Source: Streptomyces olivochromogenes
Lineage (GTDB): Bacteria > Actinomycetota > Actinomycetes > Streptomycetales > Streptomycetaceae
Assembly: GCF_021538895.1 (NCBI RefSeq)
Contig: NZ_JADDRL010000089.1
Span: 1-39,338 of the forward strand
Reading direction: 5' to 3'
Length of the DNA: 39,338 nucleotides
In this document: positions 24,570 through 35,343 of the stretch, piece by piece
Position numbering within the stretch: position 1 is the stretch's first letter
Layout: each line of letters begins with the position of its first letter
Made by a program: the position numbers and the translations under genes
Notes under the pieces: model-generated
The model's database searches: none
The model's input: the letters and a program-made list of their open reading frames with translations, nothing else
What the model was told of the DNA's origin: nothing

Positions 24570-27500
24570 TCAGCTCACCGCGAGGGTGAACACGTGCAGG
24601 TCGGTGTCGTCCGGGAGCTTCACGCTGCGTACGGTCTTGCCGGCCGGTGCCTCGAAGGGCTTGGTCGCGAAGACGTAGGTCGCCACCGGGTCCTTGTCCG
24701 CGCCCGCGACGTTGCGGTACGCGGTCTTGGCGACGACCTCGTTGCCGTACTGGACGGTGCCGCCTCCGCCGCCGACGGTCCAGTCGGTGAAGGAGAGGTC
24801 GACGGTGTCGGTGCTTCCGTCGGTGTACGTCACGGTCGCCTTCGTCTGCTGGTTTCCGTTGACCGCGCTGCCGATGAACGACAACTTGGCCGCCGGAGTG
24901 GGCAGTTGCACGGTCTGACCGGCCGCGGCGGCGTTGTCCGGGCGGCCCGTGGGCGAGTTCGGCCAGGTGAAGGTGAGCCCACCCACCGTGCCCGGCCGGC
25001 CGGGGGTCAGGCCGGCCGCGGCGAGGGCCTGGCGGGAGTAGCTCCAGCCGCCGCCGTCGTAGTCGGCCTCGTCGTGCTCGCCGGCGTCGTCCGAGACGCC
25101 GGTGTTGTTGTAGGCGGCGAGGAGCGTGCCGGGGGCGGCCACGGTGAGCGAGACGGGCTGCTCGTACGAGGTGTCGCCCGAGGTCACCGTCACCTTGACG
25201 TCGTAGAAGCCCTGGGTGGCGTCCTGCCCGGCCGCGAGGGTGATCTCCTGCGAGCCGTCGGTCACCGTGCCCTCGGCGGGCGTGGCGGTGACGCCGTCCG
25301 GGGTCTCGACGCGGAAGCGGACCTCGGGGCCCGTGCCGCCGTGCAGCGCCAGGGCGCGGATGCCGACCTCGGTGCCGGCGCCCGGCGCGACGGTCGCCGC
25401 GGTCGGGCCCACGCCGATCTGGTACGGCTGCTCGCCCTGCCGGAAGGACGGCGGCGCCTGCGCGGTGCCCCAGGTGCGGTTCGGGGTGCCGGAGAGGGTG
25501 TAGTCCAGCCGGCCGCCGTCCCGCACGAAGGAGGCCGGGAGCCAAGGCCGGTCACTGCTGCGGCCGTTGACCTTCAGGGACTGGACGTACGGCGCGTCGG
25601 CGGCCGCGCCCGACGCCCGGATGGAGATGTCGTTGCCCTGCGGCCGGGTGATCTCGACGCGCTCGAACAGCGGGGAGGCGAGGACGAGTTCGGCGCGGGA
25701 GGGGACCTGCGGGTACATGCCGAGCGCGGAGAAGACGTACCAGGACGACATGGCGCCGAGGTCGTCGTTGCCGGGGATGCCGCCGGGGCCGGTCGACCAG
25801 AGCCGCGTCATGGCCGCGCGGACGGTCTCCTGCGCCTTGTACGGGGCGCCCGCGTAGTCGTACAGGTAGGGGACGTTGATGGACGGCTCGTTGTCCAGCT
25901 CGGACTTGGCTCCGCCGCTGCCGGTGAACGCCCAGCTGCCGTCGGCGTTGTGGAAGAAGTCGTCGAGCCGGGCGAGCGCCTTGTCCGTGCCGCCCATCGC
26001 CGCGAACAGGCCCGCCGGGTTGTGCTGAACCATCCAGGTGTACTGGGCCGCCGACCCCTCGACGAACCCGTTGCCGGTGTCCGGGGTGAAGCCGGTGACC
26101 CAACTGCCGTCGGCCTTGCGGTTGGCGACGTAGCCGCCGGTGGGGTCGGCCGCGATGTTGAAGTTGTTCTGCCACCACTGCGCCCGGCGTGCGAAGGCCG
26201 TCGCCGTGTCCTTCTCCCCCGCCGCCGTGGCGAGTTGGGAGAGCGCGAAGTCGGCGGTGGACATCTCCAGCGTCTCGGCCGCGCCACCCCACGCGTTGGA
26301 CACGGACGGCATGTAGTGGTGGGCCAGGTACTTGTCGAGCGACGGACGCTGGCCGACCGACAGCACGGGCTTGCCGGCCGCCGACAGGTCCTGTGCGGTC
26401 GGCACGGTCGCCGCCTTGGCCAGGGAGGCCAGCGCGCCGCGCAGGTCGAAGTCCGTGCCGCCGAAGGCCCGGATGCCGGCGAGCGCGGTGGCCGAGGGAT
26501 CGCCGTTCATGACGTGCGTGCCGCTCGCGCCGTGCAGCCAGCGGTCCCAGATCCCGCCGTTCTGCCGCGCGAGTTCGTACAGCGACTGGGCGACGTCCGA
26601 GCCGGTGCGCGGGTCGAGCAGGGTGAGCAGTTGCACCTGGTCGCGGTAGACGTCCCAGCCGGAGAAGGTGCCGTACTGGGCCCGGTGGCCGCGGCCGACC
26701 CGGTGCACCTCGCCGTCGCTGCCCCGGTAGCGCCCGTCGGCGTCGCTGATGACGTTCGGGTGCAGGAGGGAGTGGTAAAGGGCGGTGTAGAAGGTGGTGC
26801 GGTCGGCGTCCGTGCCGCCGCCGACCCGGATCGCGTCCAGCCGGTCGCGCCAGGCCCGGCCGGCGGCGTCCCGCACCGCGTCGAAGGAGCGGGACGACGG
26901 GTTCTCCGCGGCCAGGTTCGCCTCGGCGCCCGCCCGGCTGACGTAGGAGATGCCGACCTTGACGTTCACCGGGTCGGTGCCGGGCGCGAACTCGACGTAT
27001 CCGCCGGTGCCCTTGCCCGCCACGGGCCGCCCGCCGTTGCCGAACCCGCCGGTCCCGCCGGAGGCGGAGGTCGAGCCGGGGTTCAGCCGGTCGTCCTGCC
27101 AGGTGCCGGTGGCCTTGAAGTCGCGGTCGAAGCGGGCGGTGAAGTACAGGGTGTAGTAGGCGCGTCGGCCCTCGGGGTCGAGGTAGCCGCAGAAGTTGCC
27201 GGAGGTGACGGAGCCGGAGATCGTGCGCGTCCGGGGGTCGATGCTGATCGACGAATCGGTGGACCCCACCTCGGAGTTGGCGGTGCGGACGAGCAGTGAG
27301 GCGGGCTTGTCGGCGGGGAAGGCGAAGCGGGCCGAGCCGGTGCGCGCGGTCGCGGTGAGGTCGGCGTTGACGCCGGAGGCGAGGCCCACCCGGTAGTGGC
27401 CGGGCTCGGCGGTCTCGTCGGCGTGGGTGAAGCCGGAGGCGTAGACGGCGTCCTTGGTGTCGCTCGCCGGGGAGGAGGTGACCTCGCCGGCGTACGGGAA

Positions 27501-27833
27501 GAACGGGATGTCGCCGCCGCCGCCCGCACAGCCGGTGCCGGACATGTGGGTGAGGCTGAAGCCGCGGATCCGGGTGGCGTCGTACTGGTAGCCGCCCGGC
27601 GCGGCGGTGCGGGTGGCGTCGCCCCTGGTGTTCTCGGGGCTCCAGGAGAGCATGCCGAACGGCACGACGGCGCCGGGGAAGACATTGCCGCCGTTCTTGG
27701 TGCCGATCAGCGGATCGACGTAGGTGGTCGGGTCCTTGATCAGGTCCGGGGGTGCTGTCGCCGCCAGGGCGGGGGTTGCGCCACCGGCCGCGAGCGCGGC
27801 GGCCAGCAACAGGGACACGGGACGGAAACGCAT
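24570..27833 (-). CDS. Secreted GH92 family alpha-mannosidase, canonical type
   Basis: A 1087-aa secreted alpha-mannosidase. The signal peptide ends at about residue 24-25 (ATPALA-ATAPPD). The GH92 N-domain opens with YVDPLIGTKNGGNVFPGAVV, the classical family start. GFVEGSAAQYTW carries the presumed acid E592, DNEPSINVPYLY is the ligand/calcium segment, and GNDDLGAMSSWYVFSALGMY holds the base aspartates (D690, D691). After the catalytic domain come a NEW3-like beta-sandwich (about 780-860) and a C-terminal beta-sandwich module (about 865-1087), probably for carbohydrate or wall attachment. ATG follows GGAGGAGGGG. The gene converges with the first GH92 gene, and both carry the same operator. 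The two enzymes likely act on different alpha-mannoside linkages. Confidence 0.94.
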   Translation of the reverse strand: MRFRPVSLLLAAALAAGGATPALAATAPPDLIKDPTTYVDPLIGTKNGGNVFPGAVVPFGMLSWSPENTRGDATRTAAPGGYQYDATRIRGFSLTHMSGTGCAGGGGDIPFFPYAGEVTSSPASDTKDAVYASGFTHADETAEPGHYRVGLASGVNADLTATARTGSARFAFPADKPASLLVRTANSEVGSTDSSISIDPRTRTISGSVTSGNFCGYLDPEGRRAYYTLYFTARFDRDFKATGTWQDDRLNPGSTSASGGTGGFGNGGRPVAGKGTGGYVEFAPGTDPVNVKVGISYVSRAGAEANLAAENPSSRSFDAVRDAAGRAWRDRLDAIRVGGGTDADRTTFYTALYHSLLHPNVISDADGRYRGSDGEVHRVGRGHRAQYGTFSGWDVYRDQVQLLTLLDPRTGSDVAQSLYELARQNGGIWDRWLHGASGTHVMNGDPSATALAGIRAFGGTDFDLRGALASLAKAATVPTAQDLSAAGKPVLSVGQRPSLDKYLAHHYMPSVSNAWGGAAETLEMSTADFALSQLATAAGEKDTATAFARRAQWWQNNFNIAADPTGGYVANRKADGSWVTGFTPDTGNGFVEGSAAQYTWMVQHNPAGLFAAMGGTDKALARLDDFFHNADGSWAFTGSGGAKSELDNEPSINVPYLYDYAGAPYKAQETVRAAMTRLWSTGPGGIPGNDDLGAMSSWYVFSALGMYPQVPSRAELVLASPLFERVEITRPQGNDISIRASGAAADAPYVQSLKVNGRSSDRPWLPASFVRDGGRLDYTLSGTPNRTWGTAQAPPSFRQGEQPYQIGVGPTAATVAPGAGTEVGIRALALHGGTGPEVRFRVETPDGVTATPAEGTVTDGSQEITLAAGQDATQGFYDVKVTVTSGDTSYEQPVSLTVAAPGTLLAAYNNTGVSDDAGEHDEADYDGGGWSYSRQALAAAGLTPGRPGTVGGLTFTWPNSPTGRPDNAAAAGQTVQLPTPAAKLSFIGSAVNGNQQTKATVTYTDGSTDTVDLSFTDWTVGGGGGTVQYGNEVVAKTAYRNVAGADKDPVATYVFATKPFEAPAGKTVRSVKLPDDTDLHVFTLAVS

Positions 27834-27983
27834 GACGCGGCCCCTCCTCCTCAGGACGGGTCGCGCATCACGGGTCGCACAAGCCGCAGGGACAGTAACG
27901 TGCGCCGGCGGTACCGCGGAAGACCGCGTGCATCTCCTTCGGCACCCAGGGACGTCACCCGGTCGAGTGAGCCCAAGTGGCTT

Positions 27984-28041
27984 GACATCGTTGTCGGTTG
28001 GAGCGGTAGAGTCATGTACAGACCATTAAGACAACGTTGTC
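27984..28041. promoter_or_regulatory. Paired GACAWCGTTGTC operators upstream of GH92 gene 2
   Basis: GACATCGTTGTC (27984-27995, one change from perfect) and GACAACGTTGTC (28030-28041, perfect) are 46 nt apart centre to centre. The second is identical to the site before GH92 gene 1. They lie 151-208 nt upstream of the GH92 gene 2 start in an A+T-richer segment. Paired spacing would allow looping by a LacI-family tetramer (inference). Confidence 0.65.
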
Positions 28042-28197
28042 GCATCATGCGGCCGACACAAGCCACGCTCCACCCGGACGGGCCGAACCCCCCTCGCCCG
28101 CCCGGCTCGCGGACCCGGTGCGCACCGCCACCGGGTCCGCCCAGAGCGACTCACCCGACCCGGCGGGCAGCGGTCGCCGCGCCGCCACCGCCGGAGC

Positions 28198-28301
28198 GTC
28201 GCGCGCGGGAGCAAGGGGCGTACACGGATTGCCGTCGCACGCGGGAAGCGGTCGCACACGAGTAGCGGCCGTACGCGAGCAACAGTCGCGCGCGAAGAGT
28301 G
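28198..28301. repeat. 17-nt degenerate tandem repeat
   Basis: Six head-to-tail units with the loose consensus GTCGCACGCGAGAAGCG. Units start at 28198, 28215, 28234, 28251, 28268 and 28285; all are 17 nt except the second (19 nt). The repeat lies in the 691-nt gap between GH92 gene 2 and the SpoIIE gene. The period is not a multiple of three, so it is unlikely to be coding. Confidence 0.6.
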
Positions 28302-28357
28302 GGCGGGAGCGGCCCACTCGACCCGGCGGGTTCCGGTCCGTCGGAGCCGCGAATGCC

Positions 28358-28371
28358 TGGGAGCGCTCCCA
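28358..28371. promoter_or_regulatory. Perfect CebR-type box
   Basis: TGGGAGCGCTCCCA is identical to the palindrome bound by CebR, the cellobiose-responsive LacI repressor of Streptomyces. It lies 153 nt before the SpoIIE gene start. No cellulose-use gene is adjacent. Function here is inferred. Confidence 0.6.
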
Positions 28372-28488
28372 CCTCCCTTCGGAAGCTAGCGCGCTCGACG
28401 AGTCCTGTAAACGCCTGACGCACCGGCCATACCTGGGCTCGGCTCGCGCTCCGGGGGGCGAATGTGACGTCCATCGCTTGGGACGACC

Positions 28489-28524
28489 GTAGCCACCGGC
28501 AATCACCGGTGCTACAAATGTCGC
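28489..28524 (+). promoter_or_regulatory. Candidate leaderless promoter with hairpin dyad
   Basis: TACAAA (28513-28518) lies 7-12 nt before the ATG at 28525, and no Shine-Dalgarno is present, as in leaderless Streptomyces mRNAs. A dyad GTAGC-C-ACCGG / CCGGT-GCTAC (28489-28499, 28506-28515) fills the spacer and touches the -10, so it may be an operator. The -35 is poor. Confidence 0.45.
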
Positions 28525-31230
28525 ATGGCGGACCGATTCGCCCGGTTTAAGCGCATCCCGATGCGCTCGCTGGTCGGCAAGAATCCTCGAAGCGTCGCCG
28601 GGCAGGTCTTCATACTGCAGGTGGCGCTGGTAGTCGTGCTCGTGATCTGCGCGGTCGTCGCCCTCGTCCTGCAGTCGGAGCGGGACACCAGCATGGAGGC
28701 CAAGCGGCGTTCCATCGCGGTCGCGCAGACCTTCGCGCACTCGCCGGGCATCCTCCAGGCATTGAAGGAGCCCCAGCCGTCCAAGGAGCTCCAGCCGCTC
28801 ACCGAGGCGGGCCGCAGGGCCGCGGGCGTCGACTTCATCGTCGTCATGGACACCAAGGGGATCCGCTACACCCACCCCATGCCGGACCGGATCGGCAAGC
28901 GGTTCGTCGGCCGCATCCAGCCCTCGCTGGAGGGCAAGGTCTACACCGAGAGCGTGCACGGTCCGCTCGGCCACGAGGTCCAGGCCACCGTTCCCATCAA
29001 GGACGACAACGGCAAGGTGACCGCACTCGTCTCCGCCGGGCTGAAGGTCAAGAACGTGACCAGCCAGGTGGACAAGCAGCTGCCGATCATCCTGGCGGCC
29101 GGAACCGGCGCGCTGCTGGTGTCGACCGGCGGCACGGCGCTGGTGGGCCGGCGGCTGTCCCGCCAGACCCACAGCCTGGCGCCGGACGAGATGAGCCGTA
29201 TGTACGAGCACCACGACGCGGTGCTGCACTCCGTGCGGGAGGGTGTGCTCATCGTCGGGGACGGCGGACGGCTGATCCTGGCCAACGACGAGGCCAGACG
29301 GCTGCTGGAGCTGCCGCCCGACGTCGAGGGGCGGCACGTCTGGGAGCTGTCGGGACTCGACCCCGAAACGGTCGCGCTGCTCGTCTCCGGGCGCGAGGCC
29401 ACCGACGAGGTGCACCTCGCCGGCGAACGGCTGCTCGCCGTCAACCAGCGGCCCACGGGGAACGACGGCGGCCCCAGCGGCACGGTCGTGACCCTCCGCG
29501 ACTCCACCGAGCTCCAGGCGGTCTCCGGCCGGGCGGAGGTCGCGCGCGAGCGGCTCAAGCTGCTGTACGACGCCGGACTGAGCATCGGCACCACCCTCGA
29601 CGTGGTCCGTACGGCCGACGAGCTGGCCCAGGTCGCCGTCCCCCGCTTCGCCGACTTCGTCACCGTGGACCTGGCCGACGGCGTGGTCCACGGCGAGGAG
29701 CCCGCCCCCACCGCCACCGGCATGCGGCGGGTCGCCGTGAGCGCGATCCGGGACGACCACCCGCTCTACGAGAAGGGCCGGCTGATCGACTTCCTGCCCT
29801 CCACACCCCAGGCCCGGGGCTACGGCAGCGGCCACTCCGAGCTGGTGACCGACCTGTCGACCGCGGCCGGCTGGCAGGCGCAGGACCCCCAGCGCGCGCA
29901 GGACATCATCGACTACGGCATCCACTCGCTGATCGCCGCCCCGATCCAGGCCCGCGGTGTCGTCCTGGGCATGGCCAACTTCTGGCGCACCAAGCGGCAC
30001 GCCCCCTTCGACGAGGAGGAGCGGTCGCTGGCGGAGGAGCTGGTGGCCCGGTCCGCGGTCAGCATCGACAACGCCCGCCGGTACACGCGCGAGCACACCC
30101 TCGCGGTCACCCTGCAGCGCAGCCTGCTGCCGCGGGCCCTGCCCGAGCAGAACGCCCTCGACGTCGGCTACCGCTACATCCCCGCCCAGTCCGGCGTGAG
30201 CGGCGACTGGTTCGACGTGATCCCGCTGCCGGGCGGCCGGGTGGCCCTGGCCGTCGGCGACGTGGTCGGGCACGGCCTGCACGCGGCCGCGACGATGGGC
30301 CGGCTGCGCACCGCGGTGCACAACTTCACCACCCTCGACATGCCGCCCGACGAGTTGCTGTCTCATCTGGACGACCTGGTCGGGCGCATCGACCAGGACG
30401 AGGCGAGTGCCGACGCCTCGGCCGAGCTGGTGGGCGCGACCTGCCTCTACGCGATCTACGACCCGGTGACCCGCCGCTGCGCCATGGCCCGTGCCGGGCA
30501 CCTGGCGCCCGCGCTGGTCCACCCCGACGGGCGCGTCACCTTCCCGGACCTGCCCGCCGGGCCGCCGCTCGGCCTCGGCGGCCTGCCCTTCCAGACGGCC
30601 GAGCTGGAGCTCGCCGAGGGCACCCAGCTCGTCCTGTACACCGACGGCCTGGTCGAGGACCGCACCCGTGACCTCGACGTGGGCCTGGAGCTGCTGCGCC
30701 GGGCGCTGGCCGGCCACCCCGACCGGGAGCCGGAGGACAGCTGCCAGGCGGTGCTGGAAGCCCTGCTGCCCGGCCGGCCCAAGGACGATGTGGCTCTGCT
30801 CATCGCCCGCACCCGGGGGCTGCCGGCCGACCAGGTCGCCGACTGGGACGTGCCGCGCGATCCGGCCGCCGTGTCGGCGATGCGGCTCGCCGTGTCCGAG
30901 AAGCTCGACGAGTGGGGCCTGTCCGACCTCGGCTTCGGCATGGAACTCGTGCTGAGCGAGCTGATCACCAACGCCATCCGGTACGGCTGCGAGCCGATCC
31001 ATGTGCGGCTGATCCGCGACCGCACGCTGATCTGCGAGGTGGCCGACAGCAGCAGCACCTCGCCGCACCTGCGGTACGCGGCGACGACCGACGAGGGCGG
31101 CCGCGGGCTGTTCCTGGTCTCCCAGATGACCGAGCGCTGGGGCACCCGGTACACCCCGCAGGGCAAGGTGATCTGGGCCGAGATGGCGGTGCCTGACCTC
31201 TCGGCGCTCACGGACCTCCTCGGGGAGTGA
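28525..31230 (+). CDS. Membrane sensor SpoIIE-type phosphatase with CitA/DcuS-like sensor, PAS, GAF and HATPase domains
   Basis: A 901-aa membrane protein. TM1 is at about 28-49 and TM2 at about 182-207, enclosing a CitA/DcuS-like extracellular PAS (CACHE) domain. IRYTHPMPDRIGKRFVG has R114 and H117, spaced like the carboxylate-binding Arg/His of DcuS. Where DcuS/CitA have a third ligand Arg (LGxSLR), this protein has LGHEVQ. A cytoplasmic PAS (about 230-325) and GAF (about 343-510) follow. The SpoIIE/PP2C phosphatase (about 529-750) keeps the metal aspartates in GVSGDWFDV and GDVVGHG. The HATPase domain (about 770-895) has ELITNAIRYG and GGRGLFLVS, as in RsbW-like anti-sigma kinases. Output is probably partner switching with STAS and sigma factors. 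The ligand and partners are unknown. Its end overlaps the convergent methyltransferase gene by 23 nt. Confidence 0.93.
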   Translation: MADRFARFKRIPMRSLVGKNPRSVAGQVFILQVALVVVLVICAVVALVLQSERDTSMEAKRRSIAVAQTFAHSPGILQALKEPQPSKELQPLTEAGRRAAGVDFIVVMDTKGIRYTHPMPDRIGKRFVGRIQPSLEGKVYTESVHGPLGHEVQATVPIKDDNGKVTALVSAGLKVKNVTSQVDKQLPIILAAGTGALLVSTGGTALVGRRLSRQTHSLAPDEMSRMYEHHDAVLHSVREGVLIVGDGGRLILANDEARRLLELPPDVEGRHVWELSGLDPETVALLVSGREATDEVHLAGERLLAVNQRPTGNDGGPSGTVVTLRDSTELQAVSGRAEVARERLKLLYDAGLSIGTTLDVVRTADELAQVAVPRFADFVTVDLADGVVHGEEPAPTATGMRRVAVSAIRDDHPLYEKGRLIDFLPSTPQARGYGSGHSELVTDLSTAAGWQAQDPQRAQDIIDYGIHSLIAAPIQARGVVLGMANFWRTKRHAPFDEEERSLAEELVARSAVSIDNARRYTREHTLAVTLQRSLLPRALPEQNALDVGYRYIPAQSGVSGDWFDVIPLPGGRVALAVGDVVGHGLHAAATMGRLRTAVHNFTTLDMPPDELLSHLDDLVGRIDQDEASADASAELVGATCLYAIYDPVTRRCAMARAGHLAPALVHPDGRVTFPDLPAGPPLGLGGLPFQTAELELAEGTQLVLYTDGLVEDRTRDLDVGLELLRRALAGHPDREPEDSCQAVLEALLPGRPKDDVALLIARTRGLPADQVADWDVPRDPAAVSAMRLAVSEKLDEWGLSDLGFGMELVLSELITNAIRYGCEPIHVRLIRDRTLICEVADSSSTSPHLRYAATTDEGGRGLFLVSQMTERWGTRYTPQGKVIWAEMAVPDLSALTDLLGE

Positions 31231-31897
31231 GCGGCGCCGCCTCGGACGGGAATCCGTGGGCGCCGTACAGCCGGACGAAACGGGCCGCGACGACGAACCC
31301 GAGGCGGTCAAGGCCGCGCTCCGAGCGCTCGTACACCTCGACCTCCTCCGCGCCGCCCGGCCCGATCGGCTGGACCAGCCGGCCGCCGGGGCGCAGCTGC
31401 GTCACGAGCGGCGGCGGTACCTCGGGGTGGGCGGCGCAGACGACCACGGCGTCGTACGGGGCCTGGTCGGGCAGCCCCAGCGTGCCGTCGCCGACGACGA
31501 CCTCGGCGTTGCGGACGCCCTGCGCGGCGAGGTTCGCCCGTGCCCGGCGGGCCAGGTCCGGCAGGCGCTCGACGCTGACGACGCGGGCGGCGAGGCGGGC
31601 GAGCAGGGCGGTCTGGTAGCCGTAGCCGGTACCGATCTCCAGGACGCGTTCGTCGCCGTTCAGGGCGAGGGCGTGGATCATCAGGGCCACGAGGGAGGGC
31701 TGGGTCGTCACCTGTCCGTGGCCGAGCGGAACGGGCGTGTCCGTGCCGGCCGCGCTGACGTACGCGGCCGGTACGAACCGGGCACGCGGCGTGTCCCGGA
31801 TCGCGCTCAGCAGGCGCTCGTCCCGGACCCCCATGGCTCGGGCGGCCCGGACCAGATCGTCGTCGGCGGCTCCGGGGGCGGGGACGGGACGGGGCAT
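31208..31897 (-). CDS. pcm: Protein-L-isoaspartate O-methyltransferase-like protein
   Basis: A 229-aa SAM-dependent methyltransferase of the PIMT family, which methylates L-isoaspartyl residues in aged proteins. VLEIGTGYGYQTALLARLA is motif I (SAM binding). The upstream block GHGQVTTQPSLVALMIHAL replaces the usual substrate-cap sequence, and GRLVQPIGPGG is the post-II block. The ATG at 31897 is chosen because GGAGG lies 8 nt upstream; the longer frame to 31987 has no ribosome site. Its last 23 nt overlap the end of the SpoIIE gene on the other strand. A PIMT-like enzyme with another target is possible. Confidence 0.85.
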   Translation of the reverse strand: MPRPVPAPGAADDDLVRAARAMGVRDERLLSAIRDTPRARFVPAAYVSAAGTDTPVPLGHGQVTTQPSLVALMIHALALNGDERVLEIGTGYGYQTALLARLAARVVSVERLPDLARRARANLAAQGVRNAEVVVGDGTLGLPDQAPYDAVVVCAAHPEVPPPLVTQLRPGGRLVQPIGPGGAEEVEVYERSERGLDRLGFVVAARFVRLYGAHGFPSEAAPLTPRGGP

Positions 31898-32218
31898 GCG
31901 GTCCACCTCCGGTGCGCAGCGGTTCGCCACCGGTGCGGGTGGGCGCCGCTCACCTCCAGCAGAGCAGAGCCGGCGGCTGATCGCCACGGTCCGGGGTGGG
32001 CCGGGTCCCGCCGGGTTCAGGCGGAGCTGCCGAGCGCCCGGGAGGGGCGGCGCGCGACGGTGTGCGTGCCGTGGGCGAGGCGGCGCGGCTGCCCCGCGTG
32101 CCCAGCGAGCGGTGCCTCGGCCCCAGGGTGCCGGTCATGTACCGGTCCTGTCCCGGTCTGCTGGGGGAATCCTGTGTTCAGTGTGAGGGTGGGTGATGAC
32201 CCGGACCGGACACGGCGA
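31898..32218. other. Intergenic gap, no gene recognised
   Basis: This stretch lies between the start of pcm and the terminator of aconitase. It is G+C-rich. Short open frames occur on both strands but have no ribosome sites or recognisable product. It should contain the pcm promoter, which I could not identify. Confidence 0.5.
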
Positions 32219-32252
32219 AGGGCCGCACCCCCGTCTCCGGGAGTGCGGCCCT
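32219..32252 (-). terminator. Terminator of acnA
   Basis: AGGGCCGCAC (32219-32228) pairs perfectly with GTGCGGCCCT (32243-32252), 20 nt past the aconitase stop on the minus strand. Confidence 0.85.
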
Positions 32253-32272
32253 CGACTGCCGTACCGAGCCGC

Positions 32273-34990
<2,718 letters not shown>

Positions 34991-35059
34991 GACAGTCTCC
35001 TTCATTGATGTGCGCGTACTCACCACGATCCTGCCGCCACGGCATCTCGACCGTTCCGC

Positions 35060-35078
35060 TAAGGTAAGGCTAAGTTAG
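35060..35078. promoter_or_regulatory. DmdR/IdeR-type iron box upstream of acnA
   Basis: TAAGGTAAGGCTAAGTTAG matches the DtxR-family consensus TWAGGTWAGSCTWACCTWA at 16 of 19 positions. It lies 70 nt before the aconitase GTG in an A+T-rich patch. Iron control of an iron-sulfur enzyme is plausible; binding is inferred. Confidence 0.6.
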
Positions 35079-35120
35079 GTAACCCTTACCGGGGTGGCGG
35101 CTGCGGTGCTCCTCGGCAGA

Positions 35121-35138
35121 TATCTCGATGTCGAGATA
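35121..35138. promoter_or_regulatory. TATCTCGATGTCGAGATA palindrome, probable TamR operator
   Basis: An 18-nt dyad with 8-nt perfect arms around a central TG, 131 nt upstream of acnA. Its size and shape fit MarR-family TamR sites. A relative with the same outer arms lies before murA2 (35344-35361). Confidence 0.6.
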
Positions 35139-35258
35139 ACTCTAGTACACCGCCGCCGGATGGTCATGTCCGCCCCGACCCGGCCGCCCCGATGTTCAGT
35201 GGCATGGCCCACACGACGGGGACCGGTCACCCCTTCCTTCGCAAATCAGTACGCAAGA

Positions 35259-35275
35259 CTCATGTACGACATGAG
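35259..35275. promoter_or_regulatory. CTCATGT-N3-ACATGAG palindrome
   Basis: A perfect 7-nt-arm dyad (spacer ACG) about 100 nt before murA2 in the 382-nt acnA/murA2 divergent gap. The regulator is not recognised. Confidence 0.4.
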
Positions 35276-35343
35276 CTGATTAACACCCGGACGCCGGACG
35301 TACGCTGACATGCCATCACCCGAACGGACCCCCCAACAGGCGC

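Noticed and set aside
27851..28066. Short minus-strand frame upstream of GH92 gene 2
   Set aside because: It overlaps the operators, has no ribosome site at its first start codons and has no recognisable product; a leader peptide cannot be supported.
28198..28301. CRISPR array
   Set aside because: Units are 17 nt head to tail without spacers and diverge from each other.
28037..28492. 151-codon frame in the gap before the SpoIIE gene
   Set aside because: It covers the 17-nt repeats and the CebR-type box, has no ribosome site and encodes a low-complexity Ser/Ala/Arg product.
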